From: Endocalyx cinctus
Lineage: Eukaryota; Ascomycota; Sordariomycetes; Amphisphaeriales; Apiosporaceae
Assembly: GCA_001600455.1 (NCBI GenBank)
Contig: BCKC01000001.1
Span: 5,234,441-5,298,440, forward strand
Direction of reading: 5' to 3'
DNA length: 64,000 bases
Shown: positions 1 to 10,348 of the stretch, piece by piece
Position numbering within the stretch: position 1 is the stretch's first letter
Layout: the number at the start of each line of letters is the position of its first letter
The notes under the pieces: model-generated
Told to the model about the DNA's origin: nothing
Seen by the model: only the letters and a program-made list of their open reading frames with translations
Databases searched by the model: none
Translations under genes and position numbers: made by a program

Positions 1-1672
1 CTAAGTCTAGGTGTAGTAGTGTACCTATATGTAAGATATCGGTAAGAAAGAAATTAGAAGTTAGATTAATATAAGAAACCCAAGTGGGAAGGTAGAGGAG
101 GGGCTCGGGGGGGTTAGAGTACCCGTGACTGTATTTTCTTAGAAGATGGATTCGTCTCCTCTGAATCGCGGATTCGGAAGAGTAGAAAGGAAGGTGTGTG
201 TGCTGCTGGTGTAAGCGAAGTCTGTCGATCGTATTGGTAGTTGGTATAAGTGATTTTCTTCGAGGAATCAGCTCGATACGACAAGTAGTGCGGAGAGACA
301 TGTGCATAGAAAGATTATTTATATCTACTACACTAGTAGTACAGATATTTACAACGCGAGAGAAAGGCAAAAATAAAAGTAATAATATACAAATAGAGGG
401 GTAAATAATACAAGAGGGGTTAAGGGTTCTGGGGCAATGGCAGAATGGGTATACGGCGTAAGGGAATTAGAAGTCTTTCTTGATTCGTGATTCGTGATTC
501 GTGCATTATACTGTACGTCACAAGTTTTCCTCTTTTTTCTCTTCTTTTCTTGTATGAAAAGAAAGTTTTGAATCAGATCTACCCTGACCAGGTCACCCTG
601 TCCAGCTTGTCCTAGTGTACCTGTCTCGTTCGGCATCCGATCTTCCCCCCCCCCCCCCCCCCCCNNCCCCCTAAGGAGAGGTATTTTNGTGTACTACAGT
701 AGAACAAAATACCCTGAATAAAATACCCTGGACAGCCTGAGCTGGGCAGCATGGGCTACTAGGTTTACTTAGCAGCCCTAACAATGTCTCTATTGTACAT
801 ACATACAAGTAATATGTATACATATTACTCCGTATACCAATCGAGTACCACACACCTTTTTTTTTTCTTTTTTTTTTTTTTTTTACTTTATGCGGGATAT
901 CATACTACACTAGAGCCCCCATGTTGTAACACACGAAGAAGCGGGTTCGCTTATGTGCCTATAGGTTATGAAAGCATTATAACACTTCAGGTGCGCACGC
1001 TATACTACCTAGGTACATACCGTACGGAGTACATGATACTTTATTTACCGTACCTACAGCGGTAAGTCCACTAAGTACCTAGATACTTAGGTAGTAATAT
1101 TACCTACTTAGGGTACACACTTAGGTACATACATACCTAGGTATACGCTGCATCTCAACAAGTAACGGGTAAATACTACTTAAACGGGTAAAAAGTAAAT
1201 CTGTGAGAACCTTGATGATTCAATCGATGCATCACATATCAGCATATTCATAGGTAGATGTAGTATATACACCACGGTGTAATACTATTTCACACCTGCA
1301 TAGCATATGCATGTCTCATGCCTAGGTACTTATATTTCTTCTTTTCATTATACTACATTGTAAGTAGTACCGTAGAAGTATCTAGACCGTAGATACCCTC
1401 GGAATGGGAGACCTTCGGGACTGCTATCTGAACATCTGAGGGACGGTATAGTTGACAAATTCCAATACAGTCACCAGCTCCTACTCGGGTAGTTCTATCA
1501 GTAGTATCTAGTGTAGTTGATGGTTATCGATGTGTAGAGAGAGAAAAAAAGGACATAATGAGGGTATATGGTTATATTTTAATTTCCTATCTAATACACT
1601 GACTACTTAGCAATAAAGACCATATAAAAAGTACTTATAGTATATTATAGTTGTTGTTGTTGTTACTTTCAA
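1..1672. other. Intergenic, AT-rich, with a poly-C/N assembly flaw
   Basis: No supported gene. The stretch holds a long C run interrupted by NN (about 647-671) and a single N at 688, so the local assembly is unreliable. A T run lies at about 860-884, and there are many TACCTAGGTA-like motifs around 1010-1145. The right end is the 3' flank of the helicase gene, with a GTT repeat at about 1648. Confidence 0.6.
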
Positions 1673-3898
1673 CTAGTCCCATTCCATCTTCTTATTACTG
1701 GCGCCCTTGTTCGGTTTCTGCTGCGAAGCTTCGTGCCTACGCAGCTCTTCGGGCACGCGGGAAATGGAGCTCTTCGAAAGCATCTGCCGCAGGTCGTACA
1801 TAACGTCGGCATCTTCGTTACCCAAGAACGTGATGGCGACACCGCTCTTGCCCGCACGACCCGTACGACCGATACGGTGCGTGTAACTCTCGATCTTGGT
1901 GGCCATGTTGAAGTTGACGACGAGGGAAACGTCGGCGACATCGATACCACGACCCGCGAGATCGGTGGCGACGAGGACGTCGGTCGCCCCGCTGCGCACC
2001 GACGCCAGCGCCTGCTCTCGCTGTTCTTGCGTCTTGCTTCCGTGCAACGTAACGGCCGAGAATCCCATATGCTTGATTTCTCTTGCAACCGCGTCACAGT
2101 TGCGCTTGATATTGACGAAGACGATAATAGGAGGCGCAAATTCTCCTGACAAGAGAATCTCTTGTAACCGCTTCTTACGCCGGTCTTCTCCGGCTATAAA
2201 CTCGACTCGCTGCTCAACAGTGTCCACTGCCTCACCTGCGTTACCGATAGTGACTGTAGCCGGACGACGTAAATATTTCTTAGCAATCTTTTCGACTGCC
2301 GAAGGCATCGTTGCCGTGTACATCATCGTCTGCCTGTATCGATCTTTACCACCTAAACGTTGGCTCATCAGCTGCGCATCTTCCGCTTCGTTACTATCCG
2401 GCTTTTCGTTGCTAACAGGCAACGCGTCCAAAATCTTATTAACGGGCTCTTCGAAACCCATATCAATCATACGATCGGCTTCATCCATGATGATATAGCA
2501 ACACTGAGATAATACCAGGAGACGTCGTTCAATACAATCGACTAAACGACCGGGGGTTGCGACAATAATTTCGGCACCATTGCGCAATGCGAATGCTTGT
2601 TCCTCCAACGAGTGACCACCTACGAGACTCACAACGGTAAAACCAAGCGGCGTTGCGAATTTCCGTGCTTCGGTCTCGATCTGCTGTACCAGTTCACGTG
2701 TTGGGGCAATAATTAGAGAGTAGGGTCCGTCGTTCTTCGTGGCATCTGTCAAAGGCGGTAGTTCCGATATGTAAACAAGCAAAGGTAGCAAGAACGCAGC
2801 CGTTTTACCTGAACCGGTCACGGCTACACCGATTAGGTCTCTTGCTTGCAGAGCAATGGGGATAGCTGCACGTTGGATAGCCGAGGGTTCATCGTATCCA
2901 ACTTGAGCAACAATATCGAGTATTCGTCGCGGTAAGCCTGACTCTTGCCAATTTCGCATGGGGTTCGGGATATGGCCTCCCTTTGTCGAAATACCGAAAT
3001 CTTCCTTGAATATACGCCAGTCTCGTTCCCGCATCGCTTCCAGTTTCTTCTCCGACCAGTGATTTCCCAAAGCGTTTCGGCGATTTGATCTTTCTTTTGC
3101 TCGCTCCCTTTCCTCTAATAACTGCCTCGCCCGTTCTTCACCGTGTTCGGGATCGCGTTCTATCAGGCCTTGCGCGTACTTCCTGGCGTTCTCATCGCGC
3201 GCTTCCTCGCCGAAGCCGGCTAAGCAACCCTTTCCAAAGAACGTAGGCTGCACTATTCCAGCCACTTGAGGGTCATCCAGCTGACTGGTGTCTTCTTCGG
3301 GGTCCCAATCGAAGTTAAATTTCTTCTCTGTAGTCCTTCTACGCTTCTTCTTGGCGGAGAAGGTCGACTGGTTTATATCGGGGCCCATATACCTGGCGCG
3401 AACCTCGGCTGCCTGCTTTTCTTCCCAAGTTTTGCGCTTATCCCCTGCTGAAGGCTCTTTACTTGGTTTTCCATTTGTTTCGTTGTGTCTTCCGTCGCGT
3501 CTATCGTAGCCTCCTTGCTGCATAGCCTTAGGGCCTGTCGGAACAACCGGGTTGGTGGTATCTCGATAGTAATCTCGGTTTTGCTTCGGCCTCCTTTCTG
3601 CTGCTCTTCTTTTTTCATCTTCCTCTTGCTTCTGCTTTTCTTTTTCCTTTTCCTTTTCAGCTGCTAAGCGCTCCCGTTCGGCTTTAGGAATGAATTTCGG
3701 GAAAGAGGCAGCCTTTTCGGCCTGTTTCTTACGAAGTATATCTTCTAGGCTTGGGGGGTCTTTTCCGCGATCAGTGGTTTTGTTGGCTGCCTTTTCTTTA
3801 CGTATGACATCCATGATATCTACTTCCTTCTTGCGGTTGGAATCATCATTTCGACTGCCGAAAATGCCGGCTACTTTTGGATTCGGCTTAATACCCAT
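1673..3898 (-). CDS. PRP28: Pre-mRNA-splicing ATP-dependent RNA helicase PRP28 (DDX23-type DEAD-box)
   Basis: Single-exon gene for 741 aa. Prp28 is the nuclear DEAD-box ATPase that helps exchange U1 for U6 at the 5' splice site as the tri-snRNP joins the spliceosome. The first ~300 residues are charged and Lys/Glu/Arg-rich, as in Prp28/DDX23. The helicase core follows: Q-motif region (GYDEPSAIQRAAIPI), Walker A VTGSGKT at about residue 360, motif Ia PTRELVQQIE, DEAD box DEADRMIDMGFE at about 470, motif III as TATMPS rather than SAT (typical of Prp28), and motif VI HRIGRTGRAGKSG at about 673. The insert between the DEAD box and motif III is also Prp28-like. The Met at 3898 opens a frame without introns. 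It lies in tandem with the next gene on the same strand. The identification is strong; only the exact N-terminus is uncertain. Confidence 0.95.
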   Translation of the reverse strand: MGIKPNPKVAGIFGSRNDDSNRKKEVDIMDVIRKEKAANKTTDRGKDPPSLEDILRKKQAEKAASFPKFIPKAERERLAAEKEKEKEKQKQEEDEKRRAAERRPKQNRDYYRDTTNPVVPTGPKAMQQGGYDRRDGRHNETNGKPSKEPSAGDKRKTWEEKQAAEVRARYMGPDINQSTFSAKKKRRRTTEKKFNFDWDPEEDTSQLDDPQVAGIVQPTFFGKGCLAGFGEEARDENARKYAQGLIERDPEHGEERARQLLEERERAKERSNRRNALGNHWSEKKLEAMRERDWRIFKEDFGISTKGGHIPNPMRNWQESGLPRRILDIVAQVGYDEPSAIQRAAIPIALQARDLIGVAVTGSGKTAAFLLPLLVYISELPPLTDATKNDGPYSLIIAPTRELVQQIETEARKFATPLGFTVVSLVGGHSLEEQAFALRNGAEIIVATPGRLVDCIERRLLVLSQCCYIIMDEADRMIDMGFEEPVNKILDALPVSNEKPDSNEAEDAQLMSQRLGGKDRYRQTMMYTATMPSAVEKIAKKYLRRPATVTIGNAGEAVDTVEQRVEFIAGEDRRKKRLQEILLSGEFAPPIIVFVNIKRNCDAVAREIKHMGFSAVTLHGSKTQEQREQALASVRSGATDVLVATDLAGRGIDVADVSLVVNFNMATKIESYTHRIGRTGRAGKSGVAITFLGNEDADVMYDLRQMLSKSSISRVPEELRRHEASQQKPNKGASNKKMEWD

Positions 3899-4695
3899 CG
3901 TTGCTAAATATAAAGAATGCTAATGGAAAATGTGAAGATTTTCTAGATTAGCGAAGGGGACTGCAAAAGTGAAGAAAATAAAATGGAAAGCTTATTGAAT
4001 TAATTGAATTAGTAAGTACGAAGTTCTTAACCTTAACCTTTTAGGTACTAAGCTAGAGGGCTATAGTTAGTTTGTAGGGGCCTATTAATATACTGTACCA
4101 GAGCTCAGTGCTAGCTTATAGTGTTAATTATAAGGCTTGACTCTACTGGAGAAAATATTTGAATGTACCAAAGCCCGCCAAATTAGGTTTAGCTTATTTT
4201 TGGCATCACCGCTTTGGCTCAGGCTCAGTTCAGTCAATTTCCAAGTGAGAAATTACACGAATACTTAAGTATACACAGGCCACTACCAATGGACCACAAC
4301 AGCCCTAATATGCTACGCGTCATAGGCCTACTCAAATACTCAACTAATCTACCTAACTTGCAAGCAATATATCGATATCAGTAGTTATATTATAGTGGGG
4401 AGTATGGTGTATTATGCGGCCAATGTGCCAGGAGCACATATGGTGGGGCGCCGGTCCGGCGGCTCCGGTTCTAGAGACCGTGCCGGCTTCCGTCCGGGAA
4501 TATGGGGAAACCTATATAAATGTACATTATTTTCGGCTCTAATCCTTCATATCAAGTAGACAGCCCCATCGATATCATCAATATTATTACCAATATTTTC
4601 CGGATATCTCTTTTTTTCATGGACGTTTTCCGTTCCGTATTCTGGCCGTCAGGCCGTATCTGTCATACATTTACCTTCGTACTGTAACAAGCTGC
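3899..4695. other. Intergenic between PRP28 and the Gfd2-like gene
   Basis: AT-rich promoter/3'-flank DNA with no gene seen. A small GC-rich island at about 4446-4500 (GGCGCCGGTCCGGCGG) stands out from its AT-rich surroundings, but I can assign it no function. Confidence 0.5.
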
Positions 4696-5682
4696 TTATT
4701 CACCCGTTTCGATTAACGATAGATCTGGGCGACTCGAAGTTGCAATTTCACGTTCTTGCCTTCTTCGTTCCGTTCTAGCCTCTCTTCTCTTCTTCCTATT
4801 CTCCTTTGAGAGCTGCTTAGATAACTGCTTAGCTTCTAGTCTAGCTTTTTGCAGAGGTTCCTCAATCTCCTGTACCGAAAGAGGTCTGGGCGCTTGAGCA
4901 ATGGCGATAAATGATGATAGTATCTCCGTCGTAACCGTAAAGTCTTGTTGTCGTAGGCACGCAATATCTTTAACCGCGATCATAAGTAAAGCTCTTAAGA
5001 CGTAATGTGCATCATTTCCGGCTGCATGTAAGTTTGTAAAAGGGATACTTAGACGTTCGAGTAAGTGCTCCAAGCTTAGGCGATATTTTAAGTTAAGCGG
5101 GAATTGAGCTGCTTTGACGGTGTCCAGAACATATGATTGTTGTAAGTCAAGGCCAAGATTATTTAAAACTTTCGTATCTTCATTGCTTCCGTGAAAAACA
5201 AGGACAAAATCTCGATCTTTAACAAGAAATTCAAATCTAGATTTGAATTCAGAGATATCTATTGATTCGGATTTCCCAAATAGAAATTTCCGTGCTGCGT
5301 TCCTACAATATCGAGACTTTCCGATGGTGTACTGATAGGATTTAATAACATTGGCATTTTCTTTAAAAGCTTCCGGCATGGATTTCGTATCTACTTTTAC
5401 ATAGTTAGTATATTAACATATGGGTTTTTATATTATAGGAAAAATAAGAGACTTGCAGAGGGATACGCCAATATGGAACTGTTGGTCCGGTACAAGACGT
5501 TCATAGCCTTGATACGTATCAATATCCATTCCCACCAAAAGGACGTCTTTTATCTTAAAGCCAGGAAGTTCTCGGATATTTTCACTAAGTAAAGGATGCG
5601 GCGTCGAAGCAGTTATATTGCAATAGCCTAGAAGCTTCCTTAAAACAATAGTTTCCTCTCTGAGAAGACCTGTATGCGACAT
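4696..5682 (-). CDS. Gfd2/YDR514C-like protein with a DEDDh exonuclease (RNase H-like) fold
   Basis: Two exons, 5682-5457 and 5393-4696, giving 307 aa. The family (fungal Gfd2/YDR514C C-terminal domain) has an RNase H-like fold; yeast GFD2 was found as a multicopy suppressor in the mRNA-export helicase Dbp5/Rat8 network. Visible motifs are an Exo I-like strand (VLLVGMDIDTYQ; D-I-D in place of D-x-E), an Exo II-like strand (FVLVFHGSNEDTKVL), and Exo III HAAGNDAHYVL with the H and D of DEDDh enzymes. A Lys/Arg-rich helix ends the protein. The 63-nt intron (5456-5394) starts with GCAAGT and ends AAAAG after a TACTAAC branch site. This GC-AG splice is the only one I found that restores the family-like IGVSLLDTKSM strand. 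Exonuclease activity is not assured, because the first acidic motif is altered. Confidence 0.78.
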
Positions 5683-7184
5683 GTTTATACTGGCTGCTGG
5701 TATTGGTTAATAATGACTGTATAACCTGTGAGGAGTGAGGGTTATGGTTAAAATATAAAGGTAAGCTATAAATAATACATATATATATATATAATGAAAA
5801 ACTTGACAGATTTCGCTAATGAGACTACTGCTCCCGATGAAGAGGTTACGTACTTAGCAAGGACTAAGTAGTTATTATGTGAGCTGAAAAAGTCGCTCTT
5901 AAAACGTAAATATGCGAACTTATTTATTACAAAATAAAAGGACCAAACTGGTGTGTTAGCAATTAAGAATTGTAATTCTATTATAAAAGTTGATCTAATA
6001 TATCGACTTGCAGAAGTAGAACGTCGACTTGTAGAAGAGCAATGCTGGCGCAAAGAATTTCAAGATCAAGTTCAGCCCCAGTTCCTTCAGCGGTACCTCA
6101 AGACATATCATAACATTTAGGACTACTATATTATCAAAGTCCAGGACAAAAAGAGGAATGAAGCACGGAAGAGTCCGACGAAGTTGGGTTTTAAACTCAG
6201 TGCCGCTCCGAGTCTGAACTGATCTGAGGCCGTACTAATTAGTCCAAGCCTATACTAGTCTAGGATCATACCAGTGCGGAGCCTACTGCCGTTCTAGTTC
6301 GGATCTTGTATGAGTACGGCATCGGAGCCCGTATCATTACGGTCTCCGATCAGTACAGCTGTTCGCCCCATGCCAATACGACCCCAGCACCCGGATCGGT
6401 ACGACCTTCACCAAGGCTGCGACATACTTAAGTAGTCATAATCATAATGAAAGGATGACACTTATAGAGAGCGCTGGGGAATCTATCTACTAGTAAGGAA
6501 ACGATATACAAGAGAACTGCCAGCCGGTATCTTTCTTCATGAACCTTTGGGTCTTCACGCGCTCGAGAATCTCGATGTATTTCAGGGCTCGCTGGATATT
6601 GTTTTTATCTACTAATTCTCGGATCCATGTTCCAATAAAAATTTATCCTCGAAGATACCTTCTGCTGCGTAGATCGTGTCGTTCCTTTCTTTACTGCCTC
6701 CTTATGAATATAGACAGTAGCTAAAATAAATTGAAGAATATATTTATTCGTTTTTGAATCCGGAATTCTTGTCAGTTTCCACTCTGGTAGTTTCCCAATT
6801 CCCAAGCTGTGGTTTTTATAGGTTTGTAAACCTGTCGTAGAAAGCCGTTGTTGCTTGTATAACTTGAAATATGGCTTAATCAAGGATCTTGGTGGTTGAC
6901 TACACTGGCAGACTGGCAGGACTGGTTATGGAGGTTCCTAAGGATATGACAATAAGAGGACTACTAGTATTTTGCATTGATTAATATATCTGTTAAAAGT
7001 ATAATATGCAATTATAGGGAATAACGTGGTTTAGTGGAGCCAAATATTTTCTTAGGGACAATCGATCCTACCCTAGCTTTTTTTTTTAACTAAGAATTTG
7101 ACGAAGAAACGTCTCGACGACTACCCAAAGAGAGAGAGAAAAAAAAATTAGAACAATTCAAGCCACCAATCGAACCCGACGAAG
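5683..7184. other. Intergenic with degenerate coding relics
   Basis: Apart from the relic listed separately at 5994-6119, broken frames occur at 6478-6600 (+) and 6605-6883 (-), none with a start, domain or splice signals I can support. A short TA repeat lies near 5779. The last ~100 bp, with a T run at 7079 and a purine-rich GAGAGAGAAAAAAA stretch, is the leader of the mitochondrial ribosomal protein gene. Confidence 0.5.
5994..6119 (+). pseudogene. Relic of a fungal coiled-coil protein (fragment)
   Basis: An open stretch of about 41 codons without its own start encodes a charged helix (RLAEVERRLVEEQ) followed by QFLQRYLKTYH and a stop. It resembles the Glu/Arg-rich coiled coil plus a xxFLxxxH-type turn seen ahead of kinase-like domains in a large, often multicopy fungal protein family. 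Upstream and downstream frames are broken. The family link rests on remembered similarity and needs a database search. Confidence 0.35.
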
Positions 7185-7901
7185 ATGGCGGCCACCGTCA
7201 ACATGAAATACGTCGAGCTCGCGAAGCAGCTGCACCCGCGGCTGACGCGGTTCTTCGCCAAGTACCCGCCGAACCAGATCTTGCCGACGTCGACGCGGAC
7301 GAACACGATCGCGGACGGGGCGACGCCGAACCCGTTCCTGCCGCACAAGCACCCCGTCACGGGCAAGTGGCACGACCCGGAGTTCTCGCTCCGGCGGCAG
7401 GCCGAGATGGTCAAGCTCGCCCGCGAGGCCGGCGTCGAGGAGCTCCTCCCCTTCACCACCAAGGGCACCGCCCACCGCATACGGACCAGGGTCGAGCACG
7501 GTCTTAGGGTGAGGGGTACGGGTGTTGGCCAGAAGGTTAAGGGACACATATACGAGCGAATGTTGACTGCGAAGTACGTTGTTCTTGTTCTTGTTGTTAT
7601 ACAGATGTGCTACGATTGTGCTACCGCGCTTGGGATACGATTTCACGAATTGGCGTCGAGAAATCTGTGTGCTCAGGGAAGGCTTGGTAGTATGATAGAT
7701 CAGTTGACTAACCTATCTCTCTCAAAACAGGATGGAGAAGCGGAGAACGGCTATGTTGGGAATGCCCAGGTTGGTTCGGGAATGGCGTGCGGTAAGTTTA
7801 CGATATATATTCGCTATCTATTCCAATCATCGAAGCAACCGGCCTCATGCTGACTGTGTCTCTAGGTGGGAAAACGCGGATGGAAGAGATTCCCGAAATG
7901 A
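7185..7901 (+). CDS. MRPL25: Mitochondrial large-subunit ribosomal protein MRPL25 (mL59)
   Basis: Three exons, 7185-7573, 7731-7791 and 7866-7901, giving 161 aa. This is a fungal mitoribosome large-subunit protein with no bacterial counterpart. The N-terminal LHPRLTRFFAKYPP, the middle NPFLPHKHPVTGKWHDP with FSLRRQAEMVKLA, and the basic C-terminal block KMEKRRTAMLGMPRLVREW ending GKRGWKRFPK fit the family. Intron 1 (157 nt) has donor GTACGT, branch GACTAAC and acceptor AACAG; intron 2 (74 nt) has GTAAGT and CTAG. Splicing joins AA+G into Lys and then a phase-0 joint, and the frame closes at TGA 7899-7901. The 5' exon is distinctly GC-rich. A second in-frame Met is at codon 7; I chose the first because its context (AAGATGG) is good. 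Confidence 0.9.
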
Positions 7902-8863
7902 TCAATTCAGTCACGATTTTATGCCTACACATAGCTTTGCCGACCATTTTCACTGTATATTATCATGGACTGTATTATATAAAAAGTCTAGGGGGTTGTA
8001 TCCCTATGGTCATTTACCATCAAATGCTAAAACAAACATTTGTTCTTTTTTTCTCTCCCTCTTTTCCGGCTACGATATTTCCAGCCAATTGACCGTGAGC
8101 ACAGATGCTAAGTGATCCGGGAGACTACGAATTACTGCATCTCAGAACGTTTATTTACTTATCTTGATCCACCCTCCCCTTTAGGATTCATGGAAAGTAT
8201 AATATAAATAACTGCTATAACATCGCTGTAACGACTAATCAGCTCCAAGGTGACCATTATTAGGGACTTATTGGTAAAGAAAAGTCTAGAAGAGAGAAGT
8301 ACAGAGGAGAGAAGTATAGAAGAGAGAGGTCTAGAAGAAAAAAGTACAGAAGAGAGACCTAGAACTGAAAGCTGGTATTCTTTATAACAATCATATTCCT
8401 CCAATGACAGCAAAGGGGTATTCCAGGAGTCAGAAGATACTATTCCACAACAGAATAATAACAGATATACCGCTTCCAAAACAAACTCCACGTTAGATCT
8501 TCGGTCTTTATTAGTGGCAAGAGGTCTGCTACGTAGCCTCAACGTGATTTATTTAAAGGCTTAAAGTCGAGGGTAAAGAGGGAGGTTCTTGATGTTCAAA
8601 TCATAGAACGTCAACGTTACACTAATCACTCTTATTCCCGTCTACTCGGAAATAATTTCGATATTCATGCAGAGGCTTTCATCTGTCAGGCTGCCAGTTC
8701 TGCGTATGACAGGATAGACTTACCCCTTGATATTGGATACATTTTCCTCGTGAAGAAGCGGTCTGTCTCGTTTTTTCTTACCTCATACACATACATTATA
8801 AGACTCTAAAGCCCAGTTTATACTACAGCAACAATTATCATATTACGATTCACATTTGATTCA
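7902..8863. other. Intergenic between MRPL25 and the F-box-like gene
   Basis: No gene supported. It contains the GA-rich degenerate tandem repeat listed separately. A reading frame on the minus strand across 8159-8542 is partly made of that repeat and has no recognisable domain, so I do not call it. Confidence 0.5.
8278..8361. repeat. Degenerate GA-rich tandem repeat
   Basis: Units of roughly 14-16 bases of the form AAGT(A/C)TAGAAGAGAG recur about five times with substitutions (for example AGAAGAGAGAAGTACAGA and AGAAGAGAGGTCTAGA). This looks like a short minisatellite in intergenic DNA. Confidence 0.6.
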
Positions 8864-10348
8864 ATGATGCATCTACACACTTTAGCTCCGGAACTGTTGG
8901 ATCAGATCTTACATTCTTTGAACTGTCCTCGCGATCTCGACTCTCTCACCAAAGCGTCAAGGCTGTGCTTTGGGGTGTACTCGTTTGATCCAACCCGATA
9001 CCTTTCATCTGCGCTTAAAAACGCCATCTCCCCACATGCCTTGAACCATGCTCTCGCTTGGGTCTATATCTCGGGTATTCTACCAAGCTGGAAAGACTCG
9101 GAAGAGTCGGAAAATCCAAAACGTCGAGAAGACCCAAGACCCTCGATTATCTACCCTTTCCTCGACCGCTATTTCCAGCTCGACTCGTCATTCCCATTCC
9201 CAACCGACAAGGAAGGCCTTTACGCCCTCTGCCGCCTCTACCAGCGCACTTCATTCTTCATAAACAACTACTCCGACCGAGCCCTGCGGGGCGCGGAAAC
9301 CGGCGGGAATGCCGACGTCGGAGAGACCGCCGTGATCCCACCTCTGTCGCCCACGGAACGCGCCAGGTTCCAGAGAGCGTTCTTCCGCCTGGAGGTGTAT
9401 TCGACGGTATTTCAAGTCAACATGGACAATCCCGTCGGATCCAACGACTGCGCCAGGAACCAGTTTCACCGGTTCCTCGTCCGCCTCCCGCCGTGGGAGG
9501 TCGAGGAGATGGTCTGCGCGCACCGCTACCTCTCACTGCTCGTCGAAGAGCGCATGTTCGACCTTCAAGATCAGCTCGTCGAGGCCGTTTTTTCCGCGCC
9601 CGGAGCCCGTTGCACCGCCGATTCCGGAGACCGGCTTCCAAAATCCGGCGTCCTCCGGGGAAGAGATTCGGAGGGGGGCGACGATTTGGTCTTTTTCGAT
9701 TTCCGTTCGGTTTATTTAGCCTTATACTCGGAGGCAGAGAGCGATGGCTTGGAAATTTACGTCGACTATCTCGTCTCCTTGGGTCCGGCATATGTCCACC
9801 GACTGGTCCTTGCCGATGAGAAACAACGCAGGGACGAGGTCCGGAAGACTTTGCCCGAACACAGAGAATTTCTTCCGCAGGCGTTTTCTTATGCTAGCGG
9901 CGCTAGTATCGCCGCACCCGGTCGGGATGAGGTCGAAGACAACCACCCTTCGCATCCCAACTTGGGGTTTTACTTATTTAATCCCCGCCGCGACCGGCAG
10001 TTCTACTTAGGGCCTGATTATAGAGACATCGAGGGCTGTGCTCTCCGAGACAGGGCCTATATGTTCTGGGATGCCGAAAGAATCCAACACCCTAAAGTTC
10101 GGGCAATCCTCCAAGATGCAGCTATAGTAGATCCGGACGCGGTCCTTCACCATTCGGAACGGTTCCGTCACGGGTGTGCCGAGAAGCGGCTGGAGGATGT
10201 TAAACTACCTGAGGGGGAGAAAAATAAGATTGCAAAAGAGTTCTGTACTTTACATTGGCCTTTGGAGCTTTACAGACAAGGTCGGTCACGGGGTTTATCG
10301 GTGAGAGAGAGATGCATGTGGAATGGTGAGAATATATACCATGAATAA
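8864..10348 (+). CDS. F-box-like protein of unknown target
   Basis: Single exon, 494 aa. The N-terminus LAPELLDQILHSLNCPRDLDSLTKASRLC has the LPxELLxxIL...L..L..AS..C pattern of fungal F-box domains, which dock substrate adaptors onto Skp1 in SCF ubiquitin ligases. The remaining ~440 residues show no repeats or catalytic motifs I recognise; they are mixed charged/aromatic and look globular (for example FRSVYLALYSEAESDGLEIYVDYL). Two such genes occur in the window (the other at 25504-26646), as is usual for ascomycete F-box families. The start codon pair ATGATG leaves the N-terminus uncertain by one residue. The F-box reading is a motif inference, and the role is unknown. Confidence 0.72.
   Translation: MMHLHTLAPELLDQILHSLNCPRDLDSLTKASRLCFGVYSFDPTRYLSSALKNAISPHALNHALAWVYISGILPSWKDSEESENPKRREDPRPSIIYPFLDRYFQLDSSFPFPTDKEGLYALCRLYQRTSFFINNYSDRALRGAETGGNADVGETAVIPPLSPTERARFQRAFFRLEVYSTVFQVNMDNPVGSNDCARNQFHRFLVRLPPWEVEEMVCAHRYLSLLVEERMFDLQDQLVEAVFSAPGARCTADSGDRLPKSGVLRGRDSEGGDDLVFFDFRSVYLALYSEAESDGLEIYVDYLVSLGPAYVHRLVLADEKQRRDEVRKTLPEHREFLPQAFSYASGASIAAPGRDEVEDNHPSHPNLGFYLFNPRRDRQFYLGPDYRDIEGCALRDRAYMFWDAERIQHPKVRAILQDAAIVDPDAVLHHSERFRHGCAEKRLEDVKLPEGEKNKIAKEFCTLHWPLELYRQGRSRGLSVRERCMWNGENIYHE

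Noticed and set aside
4446..4500. GC-rich palindrome-like patch as a terminator or operator
   Set aside because: Such bacterial-type elements do not apply in a fungal nuclear genome, and no exact inverted repeat of meaningful length is present.
8159..8542. Minus-strand frame of 127 codons
   Set aside because: A large part is Ser/Leu text encoded by the GA-rich tandem repeat; no independent evidence of a gene.
9058..9819. 253-codon overlapping frame in the first F-box-like gene
   Set aside because: Arg/Pro/Ser-rich alternate frame; the 494-residue frame is longer and has a recognisable N-terminal motif.
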